A program made the translations under genes and the position numbers. Below, in pieces: positions 37,825-46,489 of a DNA stretch of 64,000 bases (the stretch's first letter is position 1; each line of letters begins with the position of its first letter). Origin of the DNA: Nosema muscidifuracis. Lineage: Eukaryota; Microsporidia; Nosematidae. The notes below the pieces were generated by a model that saw only the letters and a list, made by a program, of their open reading frames with translations, did not search any database and was not told where the DNA came from. The stretch lies in contig JAIOKI010000003.1 in the NCBI GenBank assembly GCA_028335825.1, forward strand, positions 620,001-684,000. The letters are read 5' to 3'.

Positions 37825-38646
37825 ATGATGAATAAATCTATGAAAATATTAGATAACCCTGTAAAAGTGCTAGATAATTCTGTAGTAGTTCATCCTTTAG
37901 TATTATTATCAGCAGTAGACCATTATAAGAGAATGGGTACTAAAAGAGTAATGGGAATACTTTTAGGACAACGTGATGAAGATATTCATGTTACTAATAG
38001 CTTTGCTATACCTTTTGAAGAAGATGATAAAGGTTGGTTTTACGATACTTCATATTTACAAAATATGTTCGAATTATTTCATAAGGTTAATTCTAAAGAA
38101 GAAATTATTGGATGGTATCATACTGGACCAAAAATGTGTCAGAATGATATAGAAATTACTAAATCAATGTTAAAAATAATTAATGATCCTTATCTTGTTA
38201 TTATAAATATTCATTCTAATGATTATGATTTACCTGTACAGATTTTTAAATTAAATAAACAGAAGGAATTTGTACATGTAAATGGAAAGATTGAAGCTGA
38301 AGAAGCAGAAGAAGTTGGTGTAGAACATCTTATTAGAGAAGTCAGGGAAGAATGTACAGGAAGTCTTAAGGATAATGTAAGTATAATTAGAGAATCAATG
38401 AAGGTTTATCGTAATTGTATTTCTAATATACAAAATTATATAAAAAGTATTATTGATGGAGAATTAGAATATAATCATGAAATTATTAATTTGTTACAAG
38501 ATATTCTCAATTCAATTCCTAAATTGTCAAGGACTCTTGAAAAGAATTTATCATCAGTTTATCTTTGTGAATTAATTAAGACTACAATAAATCTCAATGA
38601 TTTGAAAAAGAATAGAATGGAAAATGAAATATCAATTTTAGATTAA
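37825..38646 (+). CDS. RPN8: 26S proteasome regulatory subunit Rpn8
   Basis: Rpn8 pairs with the deubiquitinase Rpn11 in the proteasome lid. The 273-residue protein has an MPN domain beginning VVVHPLVLLSAVDHYKRMG, with GWYHTGPKMCQND in place of the JAMM metal site, as expected for the catalytically inactive Rpn8. Then come VGVEHLIREV and a C-terminal helical region for lid assembly. Yeast Rpn8 has 338 residues; the acidic tail is missing. The start follows ACCCTTTAAAATG; two adjacent ATGs (37825, 37828) are possible. Confidence 0.96.
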   Translation: MMNKSMKILDNPVKVLDNSVVVHPLVLLSAVDHYKRMGTKRVMGILLGQRDEDIHVTNSFAIPFEEDDKGWFYDTSYLQNMFELFHKVNSKEEIIGWYHTGPKMCQNDIEITKSMLKIINDPYLVIINIHSNDYDLPVQIFKLNKQKEFVHVNGKIEAEEAEEVGVEHLIREVREECTGSLKDNVSIIRESMKVYRNCISNIQNYIKSIIDGELEYNHEIINLLQDILNSIPKLSRTLEKNLSSVYLCELIKTTINLNDLKKNRMENEISILD

Positions 38647-38660
38647 AATGTTACCATAAT

Positions 38661-39602
38661 TTATTTTTCCTTAATTTTTTTATCTTCATTACTTTTAAAT
38701 TCTAAACTTATTGATAGCATTACACCTATAATGGATACACCTTGAATAAAAGATAAAGAATGACCAAATATAATAAAAGATATTAAAATGGATAACATTT
38801 TTCTAGTAATATTTACTGTACTTAATATCATAGTACCATGTTTTTCTATCATAGAATATATAAAAATCTGACCTAGTACATTAAAAAGGGTGAATAGGCC
38901 TAGATCAATAGCTAGTGTAGGATTCCTATACATAAAAGTTAATGAATATTTCATATTTTGAGTCATAATTAAAAGAATCATTGATACAATAAATCTTATT
39001 AAATTTAAGTAATACATCATATTAAGAGAAGATACTTTAAACTCCTTAAATATTTTATCCTGTACTACATTAGAAAATCCATCTACTGCTAAATTAATTA
39101 TAAGAAGAAATAATCCTGTTATACCAAAAGAAGATGATCCTTTTTTAGAAGAATCTCCTAATGCAAATAAAAAAACAGAGAATGTAGTAAGAAGAAGTGT
39201 AAAATATTTTCTGGTACTTAGTTTAGTACGGTATATCATAAAATTCATTAGAGCAATGCTTAACAATTTACAAGATTTAGATATCACTATAGTAGGATAA
39301 GTAAGAAATTTAAGAGAGAAATTCCAAAACTGAGCTGAAATAAGACTAAGAATGGAAAGAAAGATATATCTATAGAGAAGACTAGTATTCTGAAGATATC
39401 TTTTTTCCTTCTTTATATACAAAAATGCTTCACTAGCAAAAATTCCTCCAAGACTATGTAAGTAAATAGGAAAGAGTACTGAAGTATATTTTACTCCTTC
39501 ATATAAAGACGTAGTAATCTTTTCTTGATAATAGCTGTAAAGAAGAAAAAATGTGTAAATACCAGCTGTATGAAATAAAATGCTTCTTGTTTTGTTGTTC
39601 AT
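38661..39602 (-). CDS. Nucleotide-sugar transporter, SLC35B/Hut1 type
   Basis: A 313-residue, roughly ten-span drug/metabolite-type transporter. The conserved SLC35B elements are NFSLKFLTYPTIVISKSCKLLSI, ALGDSSKKG, NLAVDGFSNVVQDKIF and the STVNITRKMLSILISFIIFG segment near the C-terminus (compare TRKFFTIL/ISFIxFG). Hut1/SLC35B1 carry UDP-sugars or ATP into the ER. The C-terminal KIKEK fits a KxKxx ER-retrieval signal. Yeast Hut1 has 339 residues. The start follows ACCCTTTGTTTATG; the frame above has no ATG. Confidence 0.87.
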   Translation of the reverse strand: MNNKTRSILFHTAGIYTFFLLYSYYQEKITTSLYEGVKYTSVLFPIYLHSLGGIFASEAFLYIKKEKRYLQNTSLLYRYIFLSILSLISAQFWNFSLKFLTYPTIVISKSCKLLSIALMNFMIYRTKLSTRKYFTLLLTTFSVFLFALGDSSKKGSSSFGITGLFLLIINLAVDGFSNVVQDKIFKEFKVSSLNMMYYLNLIRFIVSMILLIMTQNMKYSLTFMYRNPTLAIDLGLFTLFNVLGQIFIYSMIEKHGTMILSTVNITRKMLSILISFIIFGHSLSFIQGVSIIGVMLSISLEFKSNEDKKIKEK

Positions 39603-39682
39603 AAACAAAGGGTAAAAAATAATTTATAATATAAATATTATTATCTTATTTTATAGTAACTTGTTATATATATTTCTATATA

Positions 39683-40094
39683 TCAATCTAAATCGTAGTA
39701 TGTCTTATCTGTGAGATTATATTTTAATTTGGCACTTTCATTCAATTTATTCTCATCGTATCTTTCATAAAGAAAATTCCATATATCAATCTAAATCGTA
39801 GTATGTCTTATCTGTGAGATTATATTTTAATTTGGCATTTTCATTCAATTTATTCTCATCGTATCTTTCATAAAGAAAATTCCATATATCAATCTAAATC
39901 GTAGTATGTCTTATCTGTGAGATTATATTTTAATTTGGCATTTTCATTCAATTTATTCTCATCGTATCTTTCATAAAGAAAATTCCATATTTCAATCTAA
40001 ATCGTAGTATGTCTTATCTGTGAGATTATATTTTAATTTAGCATTTTCATTCAATTTATTTTCATCGTATCTTTCATAAAGAAAATTCCATATA
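39683..40094. repeat. 103-bp tandem repeat: four copies of the 3' end of the Eaf7-like gene
   Basis: Four head-to-tail units start at 39683, 39786, 39889 and 39992, an exact 103-bp period. The unit at 39992-40094 is the last 34 codons plus stop of the Eaf7-like gene; its boundary falls exactly on the stop codon. The other three lie downstream of that stop. The units differ at only a few bases each (for example GCACTTTC versus GCATTTTC). Since 103 is not a multiple of three, the extra copies do not extend the protein. Confidence 0.96.
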
Positions 40095-40255
40095 TCATCT
40101 GCTGATATAACATTAGGTTGTTTAAGATTTCTAAGTACTTGTATCATAATAAAATGTTTGAATATTCCGAATGGTTTGTTTTGAGCAAGTGCTTTAAGTA
40201 TTCGAATGTTAATGTTAATATCAGTATTAGATATCTTTTTCAATAAGTTTGACAT
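39992..40255 (-). CDS. EAF7: Eaf7/MRGBP-like NuA4 subunit
   Basis: An 87-residue protein matching the CT20/Eaf7 domain: RILKALAQNKPFGIFKHFIMIQVLRNL (compare [22 protein letters not shown] in human MRGBP), ADDIWNFLYERYDENKLNEN (compare KVIWDHLSTMYDMQALHE). Eaf7 is a subunit of the NuA4 histone acetyltransferase. Yeast Eaf7 has 425 residues and MRGBP 204, so only the core domain remains here. The last 34 codons lie in the first unit of a four-unit tandem array. The start follows GCCCATATATG. Confidence 0.82.
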   Translation of the reverse strand: MSNLLKKISNTDININIRILKALAQNKPFGIFKHFIMIQVLRNLKQPNVISADDIWNFLYERYDENKLNENAKLKYNLTDKTYYDLD

Positions 40256-40324
40256 ATATGGGCGACCCTAAATGAAAACAAAATGTTATTGGTTATTTTA
40301 TATAATCTACATATACCTTCTTTA

Positions 40325-40396
40325 AGCACGGTGGCGCAGAGGTAGCGCGTTGGGCTCATAACCCGAAGGTCGATGGTTCGATCCCATCCTGTGCTA
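40325..40396 (+). tRNA. tRNA-Met (CAU), probably the initiator
   Basis: Acceptor AGCACGG pairs with CTGTGCT, giving the A1-U72 pair typical of eukaryotic initiators. The anticodon stem TTGGG/CCCGA has three consecutive G-C pairs next to CTCATAA (anticodon CAT). The body TGGCGCAG...GCGCG and GGTCGATGG resembles initiator tRNA. The T-loop is TTCGATC, not the ATCGAAA of animal initiators, so the initiator call is likely but not certain. There is no intron. Confidence 0.9.
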
Positions 40397-40608
40397 TTTT
40401 TATTAATTTTTAACATAGAGAATTTATTATGATTAGATATTTTTTTAATACAAAAATATTTATTATAGTAACTTATAATTTTAATATAAATAAATTAAAT
40501 AATCTATTAATTAAAATTCAGAATTTTATATTTATTATGATAAATTTTCTGGTTAATTTTAAAAATCTTAAAAGCATTATTTTAACTATTTTTTTAATAT
40601 AAATTAGT

Positions 40609-42567
40609 TTATTTATTAAGATAAAATCTAAATATAACTCCACTTCTTAAAAATACATAAACATATCTTTCTACTTCAAATACTTCACAAATAATATTAT
40701 TATTTTCATTATCTTTAACATATTCCATCTCAGCTAGTGTATCCAATATAAATAACGAATTACCTTTTTTAACAAATCTAAATAAATTATTTGGTAAGAT
40801 TTTCTTAGAAGTTTTTCCAATCTTAGCAAGTATTCCATCAAATTGTCCAAATAAAAATCCATACCTTGTATTACAAAATGAATATGACAAAGAATCAGAT
40901 ATTGTCCTTGTCTTAGCATAAGTATCTTCTATAATAAGCATCTTAGTACTCAAATACATATGATTAGTAAAAAATATCACATCTTCTTTATCACAATATA
41001 TTATCTTCTGTGAATAGAAATTTTTAATTAAAAGAAGTCTATTATTGAAATCTGTATCTAATGAATAAATACATCCATTTACTGTATTACAACATATTTG
41101 GTTTTTAGATGTTTTCATCTTTAAATTTTGTATAACTGAATTATTTTCATCTACTGTATTTTCTGTATAAGTTATTTCACTCTTTATTTGATTTCTTATA
41201 CAAATTGACACTATAAAAGAATCTAAATATCCAGATTTAGAAATAATTTTACCATCAATAACTTTATATAAAATCTGTCCATCAGTACATATAAGAGTAT
41301 CATCATTAATAATATCGAAATCTATTATGTTATTTACCTCATAATCTATAATATCGTAATTGTCTTTTTTATTATTTTCTTTTTTTTTATACTTTAATTT
41401 ACGTATTTTTCCATCACTAAATAAAACAAGAATAAAATCAGAATTTTTTAAAATTTTACGAGCATATCCATAAGATAACTCTATAATATCTTGTAAAACT
41501 AATTCGTAATCTAAAATATAAATACGTGAACATGAAGAACTAAAATGACCTAAAATATCTGATACGAAATTCTGCTTAGTTCCTATAAATATCAATTTTT
41601 TATCTTCTAAAATTCTTCCACAAGTGATACTCTCCTTAAAATTATAGTACCGGAAATTAGGAAATATTTTAGAACTTGTATCTTCATAAATTTTATCTTT
41701 GTACCAGATATTCTCTATTATAGGAAGAATATTATCTGTTACTTCGTTATATTTATTCTTAAAATTATCTAAAGAAATAAATTTTGTATTTTCAGTTTCT
41801 TTAATATCTTCTGTTAATTTGGTGGATCGAATATCATTTTTGAATGAAATCGGGTACAAGAAATCTTTTTCGCATCTCAAATATTGAGGAACACCTTCAA
41901 TCGTAAATACTGAATCAAAAAATCGTAATTCTTGTAAAATCAAATCAAAATTCAATTTAACTTTTTCTGTACATTCGTTAATAACTTTGCTAATAGAATG
42001 TTTGTGAGTAGTTATATGTGCTTTATAAACACCTTTAATTTCATACTCTTTATCACATCCCCATACTTTACAAATAAAATAATCTTCATTATTTACCATA
42101 AGACAGTTATTATCAATCATCTTCATAATTAATTTACCAAATTCTGTGTTATAACTAATCAAACTTCTTAACGAAATCTTTTTAAAAATCTTTTCTATAT
42201 CAGAGCTTATTAATAAATTCCCTGATGAAATATTTAAAGGAGATTTATTAAAAAATTTTTCTTGTTTATAAATCTCATTAACAATAGTAAAACATTCTTT
42301 ATAATTATCAGGATGATTGGATTCTATATGAGAAAATAAGCTATCCAATTCAGAAATCTTCTTTTTTCTTCGTACTGAAATATCATCTTCATACTTGAAT
42401 TTACAAGATAAAACTGGGCATTCCATATTCTTTAAAATTGGAACTCCTTCATGATATGAATTTTCTATATGGTGAAGTAGATGGCTAAGCTTGAAATAAT
42501 TTACTTTACAGTTATCAAATGGACATTTGTAAACGGGTTCTGATATTTTATCTATTAAGTTTAGCAT
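40609..42567 (-). CDS. C2H2 zinc-finger protein with a possible beta-propeller
   Basis: A 652-residue protein. The N-terminus has three C2H2-like fingers: YKCPFDNCKVNYFKLSHLLHH, MECPVLSCKFKYEDD...LFSHIESNH and FICKVWGCDKEYEIKGVYKAHITTH (the last near residue 180). From about residue 290 to the end, short strands of the type DFILVLFSDGKIRKLKY and DDTLICTDGQILYKV suggest a beta-propeller without clear WD repeats. The combination would fit a DNA-bound platform such as a TFIIIC subunit, but I cannot support that directly. The start follows GCCCTATG; 18 upstream codons are excluded. Confidence 0.82.
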   Translation of the reverse strand: MLNLIDKISEPVYKCPFDNCKVNYFKLSHLLHHIENSYHEGVPILKNMECPVLSCKFKYEDDISVRRKKKISELDSLFSHIESNHPDNYKECFTIVNEIYKQEKFFNKSPLNISSGNLLISSDIEKIFKKISLRSLISYNTEFGKLIMKMIDNNCLMVNNEDYFICKVWGCDKEYEIKGVYKAHITTHKHSISKVINECTEKVKLNFDLILQELRFFDSVFTIEGVPQYLRCEKDFLYPISFKNDIRSTKLTEDIKETENTKFISLDNFKNKYNEVTDNILPIIENIWYKDKIYEDTSSKIFPNFRYYNFKESITCGRILEDKKLIFIGTKQNFVSDILGHFSSSCSRIYILDYELVLQDIIELSYGYARKILKNSDFILVLFSDGKIRKLKYKKKENNKKDNYDIIDYEVNNIIDFDIINDDTLICTDGQILYKVIDGKIISKSGYLDSFIVSICIRNQIKSEITYTENTVDENNSVIQNLKMKTSKNQICCNTVNGCIYSLDTDFNNRLLLIKNFYSQKIIYCDKEDVIFFTNHMYLSTKMLIIEDTYAKTRTISDSLSYSFCNTRYGFLFGQFDGILAKIGKTSKKILPNNLFRFVKKGNSLFILDTLAEMEYVKDNENNNIICEVFEVERYVYVFLRSGVIFRFYLNK

Positions 42568-42661
42568 AGGGCTGAAAATAAAAAAAAATAAAAAAGATTT
42601 ATTTGAGAATTGAACATTCATCTAAAAACTTAAGTTTATTGGAATTAATTCATCAAAGCCC

Positions 42662-43792
42662 ATGTTTCAAAAAAATAATTTACTTGAAAGCGATTTACTG
42701 GATCATGAGATAGAAAAATATTCTAGACAAATTATTGTACCAGGAGTAAATATAGAAGGACAGATATCTTTAAGAAATACAAGTGTACTTATAGTAGGAT
42801 GTGGTGGTCTTGGATCTCCTTTGATAATGTATATTGCTTCATGTGGTATAGGTACATTAGGAATTATGGATCATGATCGTATAGAAATACATAATTTACA
42901 ACGTCAAGTTTTATTTAAAGAGGAAGATATTGGCAAATATAAAGTAGATTGTGCATACAAATTTATAAAAGATATAAATAGTAAATGTAAAATAGATAAA
43001 TATAAATTAAAAATTGGGTTAGACAATTGTGATGAAATTGTTAGTAAATATGACATAATAGTAGATTGCACTGATAATATAAAAGCTAGATACATTTTAT
43101 CAGATACAAGTAAGAAATTTGATAAAGATTTTATATGTGCATCAGTAATTAGATGGGAAGGTAATCTTTATGTATTCAAAAAGGATGGTCCATGTTACAG
43201 GTGTATATATCCAAATATGAAGAAGTCAACTGTATCTTGTGATGAGAATGGAATTATTGGACCAGTATGTGGAATATTTGGAAGTTTACTTGGACTGGAG
43301 ATTATTAAAAATATTTTAGGAGTTAATGAGACAAAAATGATACGATACAATGGTATTACAAATACATATAATAATTTTAAATTACGAAACAGAAATTCAA
43401 ATTGTCTTGGATGTAATAAAGTAGGAAAAATATCTTTAGATGAGATGACTACATCTTGTTCTTCTAAAATCAATACGGATAATTATAAAGATATACAGAA
43501 AAAACAATGGAGTGAGATTTTAGAAAATATTGATAAAATTACGATTTTAGACGTTCGATCGTCTGTTCAGTATGGAATGTTACGAATTAATAATTCTAAG
43601 AATATTCCGTTATCAGATTTAGTTAACCATATAGATGAAATAAAAAAATATAAAAACCTGGCTGTATTATGTAAAAGAGGTATATCTTCACTTAAAGGAT
43701 GTAAAATACTAAAAGATAACTGCATTGAATCTTTTTCTATTGATGGTGGAATTGATGAATACATAAATAAGTATAAAAATAAATTTGATTAA
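42662..43792 (+). CDS. UBA4: Uba4/MOCS3, E1-like enzyme and sulfurtransferase
   Basis: Uba4 adenylates and thiocarboxylates Urm1, which supplies sulfur for 2-thiolation of tRNA U34. The 376-residue protein has the ThiF/E1 domain (VGCGGLGSP at about 45-53, MDHDRIEIHNLQRQ, zinc cysteines CYRC and CLGC, and the E1-side cysteine in STVSCDENGIIGPVCG near 190), then a rhodanese domain (ITILDVRSSVQYGMLRINNSKNIP) with the active loop CKRGISS (Cys near 336). Yeast Uba4 has 440 residues. Its pathway partner Ncs6 is 4 kb away. The start follows GCCCATG. Confidence 0.95.
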   Translation: MFQKNNLLESDLLDHEIEKYSRQIIVPGVNIEGQISLRNTSVLIVGCGGLGSPLIMYIASCGIGTLGIMDHDRIEIHNLQRQVLFKEEDIGKYKVDCAYKFIKDINSKCKIDKYKLKIGLDNCDEIVSKYDIIVDCTDNIKARYILSDTSKKFDKDFICASVIRWEGNLYVFKKDGPCYRCIYPNMKKSTVSCDENGIIGPVCGIFGSLLGLEIIKNILGVNETKMIRYNGITNTYNNFKLRNRNSNCLGCNKVGKISLDEMTTSCSSKINTDNYKDIQKKQWSEILENIDKITILDVRSSVQYGMLRINNSKNIPLSDLVNHIDEIKKYKNLAVLCKRGISSLKGCKILKDNCIESFSIDGGIDEYINKYKNKFD

Positions 43793-43803
43793 ATTATTTA
43801 CCC

Positions 43804-44289
43804 ATGGAAAACAATAAATTGTCGCAATTTTTAAATATTTTTGAAAATAATAAAATTATGATAGATGAAAGACAAGGAGTAAATGTTGATTTCTTCATAC
43901 GAGATCTTGTTAAATTATATAAAAATCCTTCCATTTACATTTGGAATGAAAGTTGTGATCATTTAAAAGAAATTTGTAGATCCAAAGATTTGATTATAAA
44001 AAGTGAGTATAATGGAGAAATTTATAGTAAAGAACTCATTTGTGATCATACTTACATTGCCAAACATTTATTTAATATTTCTCTTGATTCAAGATTTAAT
44101 ATATTTAGAGATGGTACTGGTACTAAAGTAGATTGGTATGATCATGGTATTATAATATTGATTGAACCTTTGCCAAGTGGGTTGTGTGTAGATTATGATG
44201 GAATGATTACTATAAAGAGTAGATCTCACATATACAAGCAATTAAAGTACAAAGTCAAGTCTACAAAAACTGAATATTTTGATTTTTAA
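43804..44289 (+). CDS. Hypothetical protein, 161 residues (possibly Elongator Elp5/6-like)
   Basis: Starts 12 bases after the UBA4 stop, directly behind ACCCATG. It is a soluble alpha/beta protein with a RecA-like look: strands NPSIYIWNES, HGIIILIEPL, then LPSGLCVDYDGMITIKSR and a final KYKVKSTKTEYFDF. The end loosely resembles the Elp5/Elp6 pattern of PL.TG...D.SG.L followed by YKV....FF. Together with UBA4 and NCS6 nearby this would fit tRNA U34 modification. The resemblance is weak and I would not assign it without a profile search. Confidence 0.8.
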   Translation: MENNKLSQFLNIFENNKIMIDERQGVNVDFFIRDLVKLYKNPSIYIWNESCDHLKEICRSKDLIIKSEYNGEIYSKELICDHTYIAKHLFNISLDSRFNIFRDGTGTKVDWYDHGIIILIEPLPSGLCVDYDGMITIKSRSHIYKQLKYKVKSTKTEYFDF

Positions 44290-44299
44290 TAAATATTCA

Positions 44300-44545
44300 C
44301 TTGATAAATTAATATACAATAAATTCATAACTTACGACATATTTTATAAATAAATTCATAATTGACGACAATATAAAAAAATATCCATTTAAAAAATTTA
44401 AATACATAACTGACAACACATTTTAAAAAATACCTATTTAACAAATTTAAATACAAAATCGACGACAATATAAAAAAAATACCCATTTAACAAATTTAAA
44501 TACATAACTGTCAACATATTTTAAAAAATATTAATTTACAATAAA
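44300..44545. repeat. ~67-bp AT-rich repeats
   Basis: Three to four units of AAATACATAACTGACAACA followed by ATTTTAAAAAATACCCATTT and ACAAATTT. Some contain ACCCATTT, but no ORF follows. Confidence 0.8.
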
Positions 44546-44553
44546 TTTATATT

Positions 44554-44790
44554 TTAATTTTTTTTACAAAATTCATAAGTATCTTCAGCAAGCTTAAATC
44601 TCTGTGAAAAACTGTTGAAGCTTTTCTGTATATTTTTTATATCACTAGATTTTATTAAAACCTTAAGGAAGTCTTTATTTGGAATATATTCTATAGAGCA
44701 ACTGTTATTTTCTATATCATCTTGTTGAATACTCTTACATATTATAGAAGGATTCTCACATTTATATTTAATACTAATCTCGTATTCCAT
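44554..44790 (-). CDS. PCC1: KEOPS complex subunit Pcc1
   Basis: A 78-residue protein with the small CTAG/Pcc1 fold: strand EYEISIKYKC, helix NPSIICKSIQQD, strands SCSIEYIPNKDFLKVLIKSSD, and the conserved C-terminal helix IQKSFNSFSQRFKLAEDTYEFC (compare VNSFLDNLALVLETMEAF). Pcc1 dimerises and scaffolds KEOPS, which makes t6A at position 37 of ANN-decoding tRNAs. Yeast Pcc1 has 88 residues, so the length is right. The start follows ACCCATATG. Confidence 0.82.
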   Translation of the reverse strand: MEYEISIKYKCENPSIICKSIQQDDIENNSCSIEYIPNKDFLKVLIKSSDIKNIQKSFNSFSQRFKLAEDTYEFCKKN

Positions 44791-44850
44791 ATGGGTTAAA
44801 TCTTAAAAATTTTTGATTTTTTCTATTTGGAAAATAGCCCTTCCCAACTA

Positions 44851-45510
44851 ATGGTCTATAAAATTGCCATAGATGGACCCGCTGGTAGTGGAAAGAGTAC
44901 AACTGCAGGATTATTAAGGAAAAAACTTGGATTTATAACTATAAATTCAGGTAATATCTATAGATCAGTAGCATACATACTTGGCCAAAAGTATGAAAAA
45001 TACGATCTAAACGACCAACAAATAATTGACTTTATTAATAATCTGGATTTGAAAATGGTAAAGGATGCAATATTTTACAATAATAAAGATATTACACCAT
45101 ATTTAAGAACAAAAGAGATTGATAAAGAATGTACAGTAGTTGCTAAGGAGTTATATATTAGAAAGAAGGTTGGTGATTTGCAAAGAAAATTTATTGAGAA
45201 TTCAGAAGTAGGGATAATTATTGAAGGAAGAGATATTGGAACAAATGTTTTACCAGATGCAACACTTAAAGTATATCTTGATGCTAGTCCTGAAGTTCGT
45301 GCTAAAAGACGGTTTATTGAAAGACCTTCTGTATCTTATGTAGATACTTTAGAAGCAATTACTAAAAGGGATTTTGAAGATTGTAACAGAAAACATGGTC
45401 CTTTGGTTAAAGCCAAAGATGCATTCGTTTTAATTAGTGATTATTTATCTACTGATGAAGTGGTAGATAGTATTTATAATGAATTTATTGCTAAAATAAA
45501 ACAAAATTAG
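44851..45510 (+). CDS. Cytidylate kinase, bacterial (Cmk) type
   Basis: A 219-residue kinase converting CMP/dCMP to the diphosphate. It has the P-loop GPAGSGKST at 9-17, NSGNIYRSVA, EGRDIGTNVLPDATLKVYLDASPEVRAKRR and RDFEDCNRKHGPLVKAKDA, in the order and spacing of bacterial Cmk (E. coli about 227 residues), rather than the shorter adenylate-kinase-like UMP/CMP kinase of most eukaryotes. This points to acquisition from bacteria. The start at 44851 follows TCCCAACTAATG; eight in-frame codons above have no ATG. No targeting peptide is visible, so it likely acts in the cytosol. Confidence 0.92.
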   Translation: MVYKIAIDGPAGSGKSTTAGLLRKKLGFITINSGNIYRSVAYILGQKYEKYDLNDQQIIDFINNLDLKMVKDAIFYNNKDITPYLRTKEIDKECTVVAKELYIRKKVGDLQRKFIENSEVGIIIEGRDIGTNVLPDATLKVYLDASPEVRAKRRFIERPSVSYVDTLEAITKRDFEDCNRKHGPLVKAKDAFVLISDYLSTDEVVDSIYNEFIAKIKQN

Positions 45511-45529
45511 TTTAAAAAATATTTACCGT

Positions 45530-46087
45530 TTAATTTCCAACGTGTTTTTTCTCAAACATTTTCAAAGTAGTCTTATGTAAATAGTACATGACAATAATAC
45601 TAGATACAATTTCAAAAATAACAAATCTAAATACCCACCTCTTAGATTTCTTTACCATACCAAAATGCTTCTCATATTTCTTAAGTTGTCTTCTTTGAGA
45701 CTTAATATTATTCTCAAGTACAATCAATAATTCAGAAACTACATCTACATCTTTAATTGGACCCAAGGCTCCATGGAACTCCTTATTAACATCAGGACAT
45801 CTGTACCCAAATTTCATTACAGTAGAATTAGGATTTGTAATTTTAATTTGAACAAGCCCATTATGAGAAGGTTTAGTAAAAATGACCCCACTACCTTTTC
45901 TATAATTTCCTATACGTCTTTTTAAGGGATCAAAAAGTTCTACCAAAACTTTCTTTGCACCAAAGGTATTATATATAAATTTATACATAGTATCTTTTGT
46001 AACTTTATCTTTAATAGTCAAAGTTTCTTTTGGAGCTAGTTCAACATATCTGCATAAACTAATTACGAAATAAATAATCAGATTCAT
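45530..46087 (-). CDS. p24 (EMP24/GOLD) family cargo receptor
   Basis: A 185-residue type I membrane protein of the early secretory pathway. It has a short signal peptide (MNLIIYFVISLC), a GOLD domain (about 15-100, including a conserved pair of cysteine-free strands ending FGYRCPDVNKEF), a coiled coil (LLIVLENNIKSQRRQLKKYEKH), one membrane span (VFRFVIFEIVSSIIVMYYLHK) and a cytosolic tail KMFEKKHVGN with a dibasic motif for COPI binding. p24 proteins help load cargo, including GPI-anchored proteins, into vesicles. The start follows ACCCCTAATTATG. Confidence 0.9.
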   Translation of the reverse strand: MNLIIYFVISLCRYVELAPKETLTIKDKVTKDTMYKFIYNTFGAKKVLVELFDPLKRRIGNYRKGSGVIFTKPSHNGLVQIKITNPNSTVMKFGYRCPDVNKEFHGALGPIKDVDVVSELLIVLENNIKSQRRQLKKYEKHFGMVKKSKRWVFRFVIFEIVSSIIVMYYLHKTTLKMFEKKHVGN

Positions 46088-46256
46088 AATTAGGGGTATT
46101 TTTAAATGAGTTTTTAGGATAAAATTATTACAAATATTTTATAGATGTAAATAAAAAAACATAAAAGTAGAGCCTAGTTAATTTTTAGAAAAAATATTGC
46201 TTCAATATAATTGATAGAAGTAAATAAATATAAATTTATAAAAAAAAAGAAAAATA

Positions 46257-46359
46257 TGCTCCCGACGAGGATCGAACTCGCGACCTTGGCATGTCTTAGC
46301 CAATGAGTACAGCCTTTCAGCCTATAAGTACCACGCTCTCACCGCTGAGCTACGGGAGC
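46257..46359 (-). tRNA. tRNA-Ile (anticodon UAU) with a 30-nt intron
   Basis: Read on the minus strand, acceptor GCTCCCG pairs with CGGGAGC (discriminator A); D-arm GCTC...GAGC; anticodon stem TGGTA/TGCCA with loop CTTATA|A, anticodon TAT; T-arm GCGAG-TTCGATC-CTCGT. An intron of 30 bases (46322-46293) follows position 37, the canonical site. Exon 1 is 46359-46323 and exon 2 is 46292-46257. tRNA-Ile(UAU) also carries introns in yeast and animals. Confidence 0.93.
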
Positions 46360-46489
46360 TGTTTAAATTTTTAGATAAATATCTCAATATGCAGTAATAT
46401 AAATCCTTTTATTTTTTATAAGTAAAAAAGACATATCTAGAATACTAAGAAACATAGATATAATTTTTTTTTATGTTAACCCTTTTTAA

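Noticed and set aside
40263-40320. ACCCTAAATG with a 17-codon frame between EAF7 and tRNA-Met
   Set aside because: Too short and without any pattern; the C-run may be chance next to the opposite-strand start of the Eaf7-like gene.
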